Notes: generated from the letters alone by a model not told the origin. DNA of 64,000 bases from Hyperoplus lanceolatus (GCA_026929865.2 CM049416.1:10969501-11033500), one strand, 5' to 3'. Positions 13,131 to 26,141 are shown, counted from the stretch's first letter. Numbers and translations: made by a program.

Positions 13131-13180
13131 TTCCTCCTCCTCCTCCTCCTCCCCCTCCTCCTCCTCTTCTTCTTCCTCCC
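13131..13180. repeat. (CTC)n/(TTC)n pyrimidine tract
   Basis: About 50 bp of CTC and TTC units on the plus strand, directly left of a possible exon (13218-13383). Confidence 0.9.
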
Positions 13181-13217
13181 ACATATGAAAGCAATAACTC
13201 TGTGTTTGTGTCCTCAG

Positions 13218-13383
13218 CTGACTAGGTATAGCCTTCGTAAAGAGCGGCACGTCGGCAAAGGCGAAGTTGGATCTCAAGGTTGTCCTCAGCGCAGAACGGT
13301 GAACCTCAATAAAATTGATCCATCCACGTACATCTCTGTGCCCGAAGACGAATGGGCTGTTGGATAACAGTTGATCTCTTGAG
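13218..13383 (+). other. Possible spliced exon, identity unknown
   Basis: A good acceptor (tgtttgtgtcctcag) and a good donor (ttgag followed by gtaagg) bracket 166 bp. One frame across it reads ...NLNKIDPSTYISVPEDEWAVG and stops at 13365-13367. The last 20 residues look protein-like, but I do not recognise them and there is no neighbouring exon in phase. It could equally be a non-coding RNA exon or chance. Confidence 0.15.
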
Positions 13384-14612
13384 GTAAGGTATTTAAACAT
13401 CAAAAAAAAATGTGAGTTCAGCAACATTTCTGATCGGGTGAAAAGTACACAGTTTATGAAAGGTTATCTGCCGTGAAGTGAAGATAATTAATAATTTACC
13501 CAGGATGCATTTCCAAGCATTCTATCACAGGTACAAAGCATATTGTGTCAAATCCAAAAGGATCAATGCGAGGTGGGAGGTGTGTGTGTGTGTGTGTGCA
13601 TTTCTTTGTAAGTTTAGCACCATAAATATTCAGTGTTTATACATAGTAGGCTAACGCACGGCTCCAATTCGTCACTGGCTCCTATATACAAGACCTAAGA
13701 CGGCTTCTACCTTCCCTCTAATGATCCCACTAAATCTCTCCACCGACACATCCTTGAAGGGGACATCAGCCTTAGGACCTGTAAGCAAAGCCTTACACCT
13801 GGTGCTCTGGGGCCAGTAAACATAGATGATTTGCTCCCGAACACCTTGAAATCACCTGACCTCATCCCCGGGGGAACTGCATGAGGACAAAGTGTGTGTG
13901 TGTGGGAGCAACCGACACATTGAGAAAAGAAGACGAGGTGCGCAAAGGAGGGCAAGGATAGTTGTAGGCTGCTCTTGGGAACGTTTAAACTATTTCGCAT
14001 GAGTGTGTTTCTGGGGGAGGGGGTGGGCTGTGGGAAAGAGAAGAGTGATGCATTCATCTATGTCTTGTACATGTGTGTGTGTGTGTGTGTGTTTGTGTAA
14101 GAAAGAAGGGCAAGTGGGTTAGATTGGATAGAGAGAGGCCTTTAATTAATAAACTCAGATTGCTCACTTGCTGTATATGTTTAGAGCGTGTGTGCATGTG
14201 TGTTTATGTATGGTTTGATTACTCAGCCAGTGAAGTGGTCCTAATCGAATAGTTGAGGAAAGAAAACCACCTGATCCTCTGTAATTGGGTTCTGTCCTGA
14301 TTTACACATGGACGGATAGGCAAAGGTCCTGACGTATGTCCTCAGGTGACCTGTGTGAGTAATGTTTTGTAATTTAAGAGAGATCTTGCTCATAGAGATA
14401 AGAATAAAGGATGAATGAAAAGACGAGGGGAAAAAATGTCAGACGACGGAAAGTAAGTCTAAGCCGGCTGTGAATAACTAAGAGAAAAAAAAACACCTTC
14501 TGTTCACCTGGCTGGATGCGGCATACAGTGGGTAATGTCCTCATGAGAACACACTGATCCATCTCCAGTTGAATTACAGCCTTTGCCGGCTAAACCAAAT
14601 CCGGCAAACTGC

Positions 14613-14678
<66 letters not shown>

Positions 14679-15783
14679 AGAGGAGCAAGGAACAGTCTGC
14701 CAATACCGCCATCAATATCTGTTCATCTGATAAATGCACAATCTTGCAAAATAGAATTGAGTTTCATTCACAGTCGCCAGAGGGGCCATATTGAAGCCTA
14801 TTGATTGCCTGTGCTTACGCTCCTGCCTGCAGCAGCAGTTGGCGGCGGCCAAGGACCCATTGCTTTTTGGGGGATGAGATGTGATCAGTGCGGCTGCCAA
14901 ATGAGAGCAGTAGTAGTGACGGGGCGGGCGACACCGCGGCGCAACTCAGCAGAGTTTTCGGTTATAGCACACGCACTCGCTGGTACTTAACCTTGAAGCC
15001 GTGTTCAACCCCTCAGTGGGAATATAGCGTCCTTGGGATGGGGAGGGGAGGAGGGTATGATGGGTAGGACGATAGGAGGTGTGTAGTGGAAGGGGGAGGC
15101 AAGGTGAGAGAGAAATACTACGAGATAGACACTGGCGAGGGTGTGCATTTTTTAAGAGCTGTAGAGACTGTGGAAAGGTTGTATGGGAGGAGTGAGTAGT
15201 GTGATTGTGAGTGTGCGTGTGTCTGTGTGATTGGAGAGAAGGAGGAGGAGGGGAAGGAGGAGTAGAGTAGGAAAAGAATGCCAGAAAGGTCACTAGGCAA
15301 AAGTGATGAAGTCATCTGTATTAGATTTTCTGTGGCTGCAGCCTGGATGGATGCTGGCTGCCGGCCAAAGAGGTGAGCATGCCTCTACCTGAGAGCCAGA
15401 GCTCCTCAAGCAGTAGCAGCTCATCAGTTTTTCTGGACTCATGTGGAATTTTGAATCAATACCCAATAGGGATTTGTTAAATTTATAACACTGCTTAAAA
15501 AGCCTGGGCTGGGCAGCATACTTTTTTAGATTACATGAAGATAAGTTTATTATGGTAATTTGTGTATCTTTATTACCTTTGAAGACATGTTAGAAAAACT
15601 CCAGGAAGTGTCACTGTACATGTAGAGCAAAAACCTTTGTTTGAAACACATTTCCCACAAGCCACTTAAGAGTTAAAATATTTTAGATCTTCATGAAATC
15701 AAAACTGATTTTAAAAACTTTAGTCAACATTTTGTTTCTGCAATAGCCATACACCCAGGGGAGTCTTAAAGATATACCTGGAG
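13384..15783. other. Intergenic, no gene seen
   Basis: Contains short (GT)n arrays (13581-13598, 14071-14092), the long one at 14614, and a purine-rich block at 15030-15290. No coding signal. Confidence 0.5.
14614..14677. repeat. (TG)n microsatellite, about 64 bp
   Basis: About 32 TG units, interrupted nowhere, starting 25 nt after the shared word at 14570-14588. Confidence 0.98.
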
Positions 15784-16081
15784 TGATAACCACTGAATCG
15801 CTAAAGCGAATAACAAAAACACACAGGCTACCTTTAATATAACACACTAAACAACAAACTAAACCACCCCTGCCAAGTGGCTGAAAGAATAGACAAATGA
15901 CTCAACCGTTATCTTGGGAACTCTAAACACAGCGAGCACTAGGAGAGAACCTCTCACTATCCCAGAGGGTGAGACAATGAGCAGCACAGAGCACTGGGGT
16001 CTCAGGGCATATATAACCTCTTCACACCTGGGCTCAATTAGCCAATCAGTGCCACACACACCTGATTGCAGTGAGCGAGCA
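15784..16081 (-). mobile_element. Solo-LTR-like block (weak)
   Basis: Read on the minus strand it has TG...CA ends, a gattggctaattgagccc stretch, a TATA-like gttatatatgcc and a following leader. No target duplication is visible, and the right end abuts the TTAA element at 16082. Confidence 0.25.
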
Positions 16082-16085
16082 TTAA

Positions 16086-16934
16086 AGCCACTACGAGTAG
16101 CTTTTAAATATCTTTAAAACAACCTCATGTTTCCTCTGACAATCATAAAATCACCTTTAACAGCAAACGAGACCATCAGTGCAAATAAAGACGTTTTTAT
16201 ATAGTTTTTATTGCTGCATTTGGTCTGGTCGCACATCCAGTCCGATTTTCGGTTTGCGTATGCAGGCTCTATGGTCACATATTCGTATTGGTCACAGATT
16301 TCAGTGTGGCGCAGCAACGCAATTTGAGAAGCCTATCCCTCCAGGTGAGGGAAGGGGAGCGGGATCCTTGTTTGAGACAGTTATTTGTCGTCATAATGAC
16401 TCATAACGGGGCTGAACCATCAAAGAAAACAAGAAAATGCAATGAAGAAAAGTTAAAAGGGAGAGTGATATACGGGCGGGAGGAGGGCGTTGCCAAGCAA
16501 CGTGTACACAGTTTCACGGGAGCGAACTAGACTGCAGTGTGTTTAATCCTAAATGAATGAGCGGTAGCATACTAAAACAAAGTTTACTTTGCTTCACCAT
16601 CATCTAGATGACCATTATTCATCTGAAATAGTCATTATTTACTAGCCTGGAAATCCAGACCCTGATATCTTGAACGATAGAGGGTCTGGAGAAGCTCAAA
16701 GCAGTGTGTAGAGAGAGACTGCTGTGCTCGCTAGGTAAGAGGAAGAGTGTCCCAAAAATCTACATATTTTTTTGTTATGTGATTCGTGTCAGGTTGCTCT
16801 ATAGCAGTTTTTAACAAGAAATTAAGACCAGAAAAGTAGTATAATAGGATCTCTTTAACGACAGCTGGCGTCGTAAAAACACTACCGCTTTTGTCCAAAG
16901 GGGCCGCCAACTGACAAAGTTACTGGTAGACACT
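16086..16934. mobile_element. TTAA-flanked transposon remnant, about 850 bp
   Basis: Ends agccactacgagtagc and, inverted, agtgtctaccagtaac match at 11 of 16 positions and are bordered by TTAA (16082-16085, 16935-16938). The inside holds a short frame with PSKKTRKCNEEKLKGR at about 16408-16455, resembling the basic N terminus of transposon-associated ORFs common in fish repeats. It also holds a tagcctggaaatccagac word at 16644. Confidence 0.5.
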
Positions 16935-16938
16935 TTAA

Positions 16939-18549
16939 CCATTCTCACGGAGCCAAAAGATTCCGTGCCTCACCGCGCTGAAAGATTCCGTGTCCTCACA
17001 GTTAATGCAAAAGGAACATCTTATACCACTGCATGACATTTTAAAGCGTTCAACTGGCCAAATGCATTTTTCATTGTTAAAACGTTTTGCAAAAACTGCA
17101 ATCGGTTATCAAAAATGGATCTGCAAAACAACATAGTCATTGTGGTTGCTGTGTTTGCTGTAATATTGAGCCACACTTTTCTGTTTCCACGGCAACCACG
17201 GGTGTCATTAAAGGTGGGGTCAGCGATTCCGGAGAACTCTTGTTGTCAAAATCAGTGAATCTACCCGTCTGTGTTTGTGCGCCGAAAACAAAATCCAGTG
17301 TTAATCTAAGACTAGCCTTTGTTAAAGGGGCATGTTGCTAGCTACAGTGGGCCCCCTTTGTTTAAAATCCATTCTTTCACATTGCAGTTTTACAGAGCCT
17401 AGGCTTTGTATTAATACCAGTTTTTCAGCACACTGCTGACTCAACCCGGACTCAAACAATAAGACTTACAACTTCATAGGTATGAATTCATTCATATCTT
17501 CATAGAGGAATTTACCCCTAAAAAATGCTCAGTTTTTTTCCCCCCACTGCTGACTCTCATGTCTGCAGAGCCACTCTGTTAGAATAAAAAAAAAATCCAA
17601 TAATTGTTCCCAAAAAGTTTTTGGAGATCGTGGCCTCCCCCAGGGCCCTGCATCCACTTCCCCTACCCGCCTCTGCGACTGCTAAACCAGTGATGCAACA
17701 AATAGGCAATCCACTCCCTGTGGCCCAGGACAGCTCTAACTTCGTATAGCCACTGCAGCGAAAGGCCTTTTTCAACTGCTCACAGAAGACTCCTCTGTCA
17801 AAATAAATAAGGGGCTACAGCACTCACCAGCAAAAACTAGATATTTATTTTTTTCTATTCAGCAGATAGTTCTTTTTTTGGAGGATGCTGGCAAAAACAC
17901 CCCCAATTTTTCCCACGGGGGTCAGTCTACTTCAACTGCAAACCCAAGCAATTGAAGTGTTTGCGGTTTGTGTTTAACAGGGGCAAAAAATAATCCATCG
18001 CAAAGCAATTTAACACTGGGGGAAAAAAACAACAACTGTTGTCGATGTATTCAATTCATGAGCCTAGTTCGTTTTGTGGTGTAATTCTATTATTGACTGT
18101 GGCCAAATGTCGACAACATGACCTCTAGTCAAAGTAATTACAGGGCAGCCGCAATAAAAGGTTCAATAGCCCCCAAATTTCCTCAAACAACTAAAATGTC
18201 AACATCGGGCTTTGGCTATGGTCCAAAACAATTGAATCGCAATTTCTGTAGACAAACTATTTTGACCCTTGACAATCACACATGGTAGAAACTCGTTGTT
18301 AAAAAATAAAAAAAATAAGAAAGTTTTCCCAACACAATACAATGTACTGTAAAAACAAGAAGTGTCCGGAATAAACTGGGCTTTCTTGGTTTGGGGATTA
18401 AATGGTTCTTGGGGCAGATGGGTGATGGGGAACAGGTGTGGACAGACTGGCAGGTGAGGAAAAGCCACAGGAAATGTAAGGGGAAAAAATAGATCTAGTG
18501 TTAAAAGAGAATGAGTCACATAAAAACTATGACCAAGCTTTTTTGGCGT
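16939..18549. other. Intergenic, repeat debris
   Basis: A word ttaaaggtggggtcagcgat at 17208 resembles a TTAA-type MITE end without a visible partner. Otherwise AT-rich and unassigned. Confidence 0.4.
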
Positions 18550-18794
18550 TTTTGTGATGCACCCACACTGGTGTTTTGTCGTTGCCTGATTCGACCTCCT
18601 CTCAGGACTGCGTGGGCATGTACAGACAGCGAGTGATTGGCACCTACGTCACTCTCTGCTGTTTTTGTTGCACCTGTCAGTTCCGAGTCACACTCTCAGT
18701 CCCCTTCTTGTCTCGCGTGCATTTTTTGTATGAGTCACTGTGTTTTGTAGAAATGTACACTAACATACAGATTGTGGATAAATAAAGTACTCAC

Positions 18795-18855
<61 letters not shown>
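18550..18855 (+). mobile_element. Retroelement tail with (TATC)n array
   Basis: A non-coding stretch ends ggataaataaagtactcac and runs into about fifteen TATC units (18795-18855). An AATAAA followed by a tetranucleotide array is a common LINE 3' end in fish. The body is not assigned to a family. Confidence 0.45.
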
Positions 18856-18999
18856 ATACTGTTGGCTACCAAAACCTACATTTCCAACTTACCTCCAATC
18901 TAGTCTAGTACTAATGAGTCCAATGTTTTTCTCTTACATGCGAGAAACCAGTAGAGGTGTGTTTGTAAGCATTTTCTTTGTTAACAGTAAGAGATTGAC

Positions 19000-19260
19000 A
19001 TTATGGTAAATCTAAGAGTCAGATGAGTAGATCAATACCACTATTGTGTTCATACGGTAAATATGAATCTACTGCCAGCAACTAGGCATTGTTTAGGCAA
19101 GCTGTTTTTCTCAGTTCCCAGCCTTTATGCTAGACCAAGCTAAGCTAAGCTAACCGTCGCCTGGCTTTGGCTTAACAATTTGGAAGAACACACATCTAGT
19201 GATATTGATCCTTTACGTCTAACTCCACACAGAAGAAAACCCCAGATATTACCCAAAATG
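19000..19260. repeat. Dispersed fish repeat fragment
   Basis: Contains the recurrent wording gatgagtagatcaatacca, catacggtaaatatgaat and aagctaagctaagctaacc. Related wording occurs at 2336-2560 (cgcttagcatgaagcctgg) and 29040-29215 (cagcctggctccttccaaag). Family not named. Confidence 0.5.
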
Positions 19261-21418
19261 GCAAAGTTTCAAAGAAATTTGGCCTGGATTCAGACCTGCC
19301 ATGTTTAAGTTTCAGATTGGAAGACGACGGGTAAAGTGCAGAGTAGGGGAATGTCTTGTCCTAATGATGAAAAAGATGTTGATGACAATGCTGTTATAGG
19401 AGCTGATACAGCATGTCGCTTTTTCTATAGATATTTCATAACGGAGAGGACAACCTTTCTCTGCTTAATCACCCGTTTTAACACTCGCCCCCAGCTGTGA
19501 TCAAAAAGCACTATACGGGTGTGAGCGCAGTGCCTCCATCAGTAAGCTCTTTTTGGTTAAAAAAAAAATCAATGCAGTCATCATGCCTCATGTCTAAACC
19601 TAAAAGTGTAGACTCAGGAGATGGAACATTTCAAAGTTTTAGTAATTGGGATTCAACTGAACCCTGAGCAAGCCTTGGCTGCAGATTCAACTCGTCACAT
19701 TTCTGAGAGCTCTTTGCATAACTTACTCCTGATTGATTGTGATTTCTCAAGCAGCAAGCAAGACGAGCCCGACGCAACATGTTTGAGAATGTTAAGGCAG
19801 GTCAATCAGCAGTACGCTGTCAAATGAAAGCCACCAATTACCTCACTACCAATCAGGCTGGGCGTAGGCTAGCATTCAGATTAGCCACGGTATAGCTTTA
19901 TATTTTAGTAAAGTGTGTTTTACTTTTCTTTTTTTAAAATTCATCGCTGTCAAACCGTACAGGCTCTTGTAAAACGCTGCTGCCTTGCTGTCATCGATGG
20001 GTGCAAAGGGTTCATGTGTCTCTCATATCTCAACACAACTGGTTTGGCTACTTAAAGAAAGAGAGAGAGAGAAATGTTTGGCTATGTCATGCTGTTGCTC
20101 TGAGCGCTTTTATTCATCGCGTCGCATCACTAATAAAGTCAATGCTTTGTGCGTGTCAAAAGGTGAATGAAAGAGGGAAAAATGTGGAAACGCAGTGTAC
20201 CGGGTGGGAGGCCACTCTATCATTCTGTCATAAAAGTTCTATTACGTGGCCTGCCAGGGATTATTTGCCAATATAAATCACTTGGCTAATATGACCGTAG
20301 CATGGTGGCTGACCACAGGCCCTATAGTTGCTAACTACCACAAAAAAAAATAAGAAGCAGAAAACACAGCACAGAAACAACAGCCCCCACCCTCACACTC
20401 ACCAATCCATCCCGCAGTCCAGTTGCACTGACCAGAGAGGCAGAAAAGCAATTTCAGCCCGAGAGTACAAGCATTATTACAGGTCTTGATGGAAATGAAT
20501 GGTGCGGTGGAGAACACGACAGGGTAATGCCTCACATTCTTTGAACTGCTTTCTGGGTCAGGTGTTTCCCTAAGAATTCCACACACCACATGTGGCACGG
20601 GGGGGGGGGGGGGGCAGACATGCACACGAAGAGAATGCAGAAAAAGGCCCAGCCGTGGATGGATAGAGAATTGTTTTTTAAAGTTTGTATATCGTGAGTG
20701 AGGCCATTCGCAGGGCTTCGCAGCAGTCGTCTAAATTCATTATTGACTGATAATAAGGCCGCTGGCAAGGACGACTCGTTGGCAACAGCTTGCCTCCTCC
20801 CCGTATTGTACGGGAATATGATATAGCCTCTGAGATAATGAACTACCGCTGTGAGACTATGGGGAACATGTTTACAGGCCTTTCAAGAATGCCATTGGAG
20901 ATTGGTTGAGAGAGATATTAATTTTTTTTCCTTTTGAAATAAATAAATCTGTTCATCAGTCATTAGCAAACACAGTCTGTTTGAGGAGAAAAAGGACAAC
21001 AAACACTGACTGCGCCTGCAGTGGCACTGACTGGGCTAGCAATTAATGTGTGGTCCCCTCAACATTAATTAATCATGTTTTTAAGAATGATACCTTAGCC
21101 AAACTACACAGGATGTTTTGACATTGTTAGTCCTCGGAACATCCTCGTGTCCAAAAAGCGTCCGTTGAGAAATGAATTACAGCCTTTGCCGCGGTTGCGC
21201 CATCACTGTGAGTGGTAGCGGTTTTAATTACCACAGTAGACAGAGTAAGTTATTCAGTCAGTTAATTCTCTCTAATGCAGCACAGGCCAATAAACGTGCA
21301 CGCACAGTTCACCTGAGCGGAGTGTTTATACAGAGGAGTGCCCGTGCATGCATGCAAATAGCACACCCCTTAATACACTGAGTGGATGCATGCATGCCGC
21401 CCCCACACTGTATGGTGT

Positions 21419-21513
<95 letters not shown>

Positions 21514-22501
21514 GCACAGATAGAGGGGACAAAGCCGGGAGCACAAAAGAGAGCAGTGACAAAAAAAGAAGAACAAAAGAAAAACGTTCATCATCGGAGT
21601 CTTTACCTGCATTTGTTAACACCCAGCTCAAAGAGGTTGATGCATTCCACAGAGATGCCTAAACACAGCCATGTCTTTTTTTCAGCACCGGTGCACGTTA
21701 CCAAATCAATAGATAGCTTTTTTCGTTATTGGACAGCCAGGCCCAGGAATACAAAAGGACCCCCCCGGGTAATAAAAGCCGGTCCCCGCATGTCACAACT
21801 TCAATCTCTTAGCTGCTGGTAAAAATCATTGTTGAGTAAATAAAGAAAACATGCGACGGTGCCCCGAGAGCCCCCTTCTCTCCATAGGTCAGGGCTCCAC
21901 TTCCATTCATCTTCTCCTGATTAGAAAAAAAAGACGGATAAAGGGACCCCGGCCTCACCTCGGTGGACATTAAATGCGAGCCATAGGTAACAAATGTTGA
22001 CGTTATCGTGACAAGTTGAGGGGAGTGCGGGAAAAAATGGCAACAATTTGAGAAATATAAACTCTGGATATGTGTCTTGAGGTCGACTATATTGTCGTTT
22101 TTCTTTCAGGCAGGCCTCTTTCCCTTCACATTAAGAAGAAATACACACTACTGTACATTCAGAAAACTACAGATAAGAGACATTTGTTTCCCCTGGTGAT
22201 CTACAACCCTTTCTTTTCTATTTGCTGGTGCATGAAGCCTATAGGCATATCTTTACAATTCAACTAGTGGTCTCTGTGGCGCTGTGGCATGCTCAAGGTG
22301 ATACTTTGCTCTGTATTACTGTAGCACATATTGACTTCCTGATCAAAAGACCATAGAGATGCATGAACAATCTCTTTGCAGGGCTCCATTGGGGTTTTAA
22401 CATGGTAAAATCTACTGTATATAGCTCCAGCACATGTGAATTATTCATAGCTTCTTTACCGATCTCTAATATCATGCAGTTACAAACAAACACACTATTA
22501 T
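19261..22501. other. Intergenic, no gene seen
   Basis: Unique-looking sequence apart from poly(G) at 20599 and the AC array at 21421. The segment 20860-21320 has several TAAT cores and is a candidate non-coding element. Confidence 0.5.
21421..21509. repeat. (AC)n microsatellite, about 89 bp
   Basis: About 44 uninterrupted AC units. Confidence 0.98.
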
Positions 22502-22598
22502 AGCCTCTTTTCTACTAAGAAGTACAGCCTGGTTTGGAATGGTACAGTTCGGTACAGAGCGGTTTGCTGGCTTATGTTTCCACTGCAGTACCCTAACT

Positions 22599-23776
22599 CA
22601 GGCGGGCTACCAATGGGGGTGGGCCCAGGCCCACCCATTTTAGGCTGGGCCCACCCATCCTAGCTGTTCACCAATAAGCATCCCGAGGAAAGCTTTGAAT
22701 GAAAGCTTTCAGCCAATCAGCGGTTCTACCCTACGTGTGGGCTGCCGAGGCTGAGTCCGGACTCCGCCTCAGAGCCGTCTGACCAATCATGAGTTAGCAA
22801 CGGTAACTAAGAGGGAGACGCCGGACAAGCAGAGCGATTTGGCAAGCTTTATGATGCTTTATGACAACATCTATGACAATGGCCAAGCAAAGCAGTTTAT
22901 TTTCTTTTAAATTTACTAAAAACACTCGAGGAGCAAGAGGAGGAAACTCCTGCCTCTTCAAATGAGTTACCATCCAGTTGGGCAGCTCTCCCCATCACCT
23001 CCCGTAGTCACCCCCTCACACCGGCAGCAAAGCAAGTAGCCTAACAGTCTAACTTAACGTGAATGCAATCTGATCTCACAGACATCAGTGGGATTTCTGA
23101 TATCAGGTTGCATTAACGTTAGTGTCTGGCTGTCTGTATGTACATTTTCTGGAGGGAAAAATAATATTGGCAGTAAGTTAACTTATGATAGCGCTTTATG
23201 TGTTATAGTAGACAGGGTTCAGCAGCATAGAACAAACGCCGTTCCCCAGCAACCTCCGCTAGACCTGTCATCAATAGATGAGCCCGCAAGCCAGCACAAA
23301 CTCCGTACCTTCCCAGCCACACACATATCAGGGAAAGCTAGGAGTTTTTCTGGCAGGTGGTACTCCAAATTCCCGTCTGGAGAAATAAGCTACAGCAAAA
23401 TTCATTTGGGACCGTTTCCCTGCTGTTTTTGAGTTTTTTCCATGTTATTTCAAATGTGTTTCTGATCTGAATAAGAATAGAATGAATTAAGAATAAATGG
23501 AGAGAGAAACAGACCCTCACCCTCCAAAGATATAATTCCGTTACAGTCTTTTTGTGCATTGAACGTTCAAGAGAGATATGAAGTTAGTTGAGCTGAGGAC
23601 AGCGACGGAAGAGCCACATAAGTATTAGTCGCTGTCCTCAGCGCCGCAGAAAAGTGCTGAAACGGAGATGACGATGATGACGCTGTGTTTTTTTTTTTTT
23701 TTTTTTGTCTTATTTTAACTGGCCCATCCAGTTTTCTGAAGGCCCACCCATAATCAAAATCCTGGCGCCGCTACTG
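22599..23776. mobile_element. hAT-like non-autonomous DNA transposon, 1178 bp
   Basis: Flanked by a perfect 8-bp duplication, ccctaact (22591-22598 and 23777-23784), with CAG...CTG ends. The left end reads caggcgggctaccaatgg and then gtgggcccaggcccaccc; the right end, inverted, reads cagtagcggcgccaggattt and then a gggtgggcc word. An 8-bp duplication with CAG ends is the hAT hallmark. No transposase frame survives. It is inserted inside another element (22502-24653). Confidence 0.78.
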
Positions 23777-24106
23777 CCCTAACTTGGTAGGCAGGGTAAA
23801 TGCCGGACATCATAGCAGCGTGACAGTATAGCCCGTAAATAAAATATAAAGTATATCAATATTTTATTGAAAGGAAGAACTTGACACAAGAGCTGTGGGC
23901 CGATATGTTTAAAAATGATTCACTCCTGCCACGGAGATAAGAAATGTCGTGTGTTATTTTTGTCCTTTTACTTTTTTGTCCAGACTAAAGGGTGACCAAA
24001 ATAGCAACAATATGATAGGAGTATTTGGGTTCCCTTTTCAAACTTTTGACAGTAGAAACACAAAATAATTGCTTGCTGTTGTTAGGAAAAATAAACGCTA
24101 ATTTGT

Positions 24107-24552
24107 GATATTATGCCCCCCCATTAATATGCATTTACTCTTGTATAATCAATTCATACAAGTTGTATATTCTTCACATTTGACTTTAAGAAATGATTCA
24201 CTTCAGTCTCAGTTTGGAGGCTGAGCAATAAAAACTGAAGCTGATCTCCCATCAGATAAGATACATTCCTAAGTTAGAACAAAGTCTTGGTAACTTCTCA
24301 GGGCCGGGGGAGGACAACTTCATGATATCTGGTTTCGGTCAGGAGAACAAGAGGACGGACTCTGAGATCTGCCTGCCAACAAGCTTTAACCAATCAGTAG
24401 ACATTGTCATGATGTTAGAGATAATAAAACCCCTTGCTGATGAGAGGGGGCTCACTTCTTTTTTTTCTTCTTCCCGCTTTTCTGTCCTGTCAACATGCCT
24501 TGTCAATTTACTCAAATAAAATACTGAGGCCTAGATCCTGGATTTTTACACC
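24107..24552 (+). mobile_element. Solo-LTR-like block (boundaries approximate)
   Basis: The block has the layout of an LTR: TG start (tgtgatattatgcccc), a promoter-like gataataaaacccc, a pyrimidine-rich stretch (ttcttttttttcttcttccc), an AATAAA near 24515 and an end at tggatttttaca. No target duplication was confirmed and no internal region is attached, so a solo LTR of an endogenous retroelement is only a suggestion. Confidence 0.35.
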
Positions 24553-25684
24553 TTTGTCCATAGTCATTTTCCCTTCATAAATAGGCATTTTTACACGCAT
24601 CTGACACTGTACTGTGCCAAAACCAAACTGTACCGCTCAGTGGAAACAAGGCTGATCTTAAACAGCCCTCAGAATGCATGAGGCTTCCTTCGCTGACAAA
24701 CTAATATCAATAGGACGTCTGGGTTTTCTTTTGCCTGCTAGTGAGAAAGAAAACATCTGAAGGTCATTCTTGCATAAATTCTCCTACGCACACACACATG
24801 AATGAATGTGCATCATCGGCGAGCCATTTTTCACTTTATGTTCCCGTTAATTTATTGAGTATGCATCAGGTCATGATTTTCAATGCTCTCACGGTCCACA
24901 CACAGGTAATTAAACTTAATATGATCAGCGGCAGGGTGTTAAAACAGCTCAGCCTGAAACAGCAGCTTAGCCACTGGAAGGTGAGGCAGCAGTTATGGGG
25001 GAAAAAAAGGGGGAGAGGAAGGCCAGCAGCAGATTAACGGTCAAGGAAGAAGGTAATCAAAGACACCTATCAAGGAAAGAATAAAAAGCATAAAAGTGTT
25101 CACATAGCAGTTTGGACCTGATGGTGTCCTTGCAGGCATCGTTGGAGTGCTGCCATGCACATGCTGCTGCTGCTGTTCAGAGGGTTTCTTCTAATCCTCC
25201 TCTGTATTTTGAATAAGAAATGATTCAATTACTCAGACAAACTTTCATTTGTGTAGCACATTCCGTGCATTAAAAATGCAACAAGCCTTTCAGGTGGTGA
25301 GATAGTTTTAGCGATCTCATCCTTCATTCATGATCATCAGTCCAATTAATACTAGAAGTGGCATTGTGGCAGTTTTTGATCAAAAACAGTTATTTAAGAA
25401 CACACGTTCTTTAGAATGTGTATCAAGAAGCACATAAAGGTTCAAAAACATTTAGAGATGCATATGGATAGACCTGATACAACCAGACACTATCAGTTGA
25501 ATTGTGTTATTGGTCATATAGGATTTTATTAAGATGTCAGTGTTATGTTGCCAGGTTTTTCTTGACATTTCCGCTTCCGCGTCCGAGTCGATTCCGCCAT
25601 GGTCATCACCCGTTAAAGTATCGTGGTATCAATTTTCTCATCAAACTCTTGGTGAAGACACTCTGTTCTCAAAATTCAAAATGT

Positions 25685-25765
25685 CAAACTATTACAGTCA
25701 TATTCAGACGTTATATAAAGCGCTATATAAATAAAATGTATTATTATATTATATTCAAATATATT
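25685..25765 (+). mobile_element. L2-like LINE/SINE 3' tail fragment
   Basis: Contains ataaagcgctatataaataa and then aatgtattattatatt, the same tail type seen at 6297 and 633 but on the plus strand. Only the tail is recognisable. Confidence 0.5.
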
Positions 25766-26140
25766 GAACAGTGTAACTGACAGTGTAAATAATAAATAAT
25801 CAATTTTAAACTGTATGTAACACAAATGTTCACACAACATTACTTGCAATCCTGCAGAAGCAGATTAATCAAATTCTACCCTTTTCTGGCTGAAATAAAA
25901 CACACAGAATATGGCACATATTTGAGTTCGCAATATGTTGCCGGCTCGCACAAACGCCACAAACACAGACAGACGATTGAGCGAGAACAGGCCCCTTTTC
26001 ATCCCAATACAACAGCTGGACCAGAAGTGTATCACCTGATAGCCAAAACAAAGCACACCACTATACTTTTCCTGTCTCTTTGTTTCCTGTATCATATGTC
26101 TCTTTCTCTTGCATTTTCCGGCCTCTCCCACGCAATCATC

Positions 26141-26141
<1 letters not shown>

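Larger units (their letters stand above)
22502..24653. mobile_element. Outer DNA transposon hosting nested insertions
   Basis: The left end agcctcttttctactaagaa and the inverted right end agccttgtttccactgagcg form diverged terminal inverted repeats, continued by tacagcctggtttgg / tacagtttggttttgg. Removing the hAT-like insert and the LTR-like block leaves about 0.5 kb. No target duplication was found at the outer ends. Confidence 0.6.
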
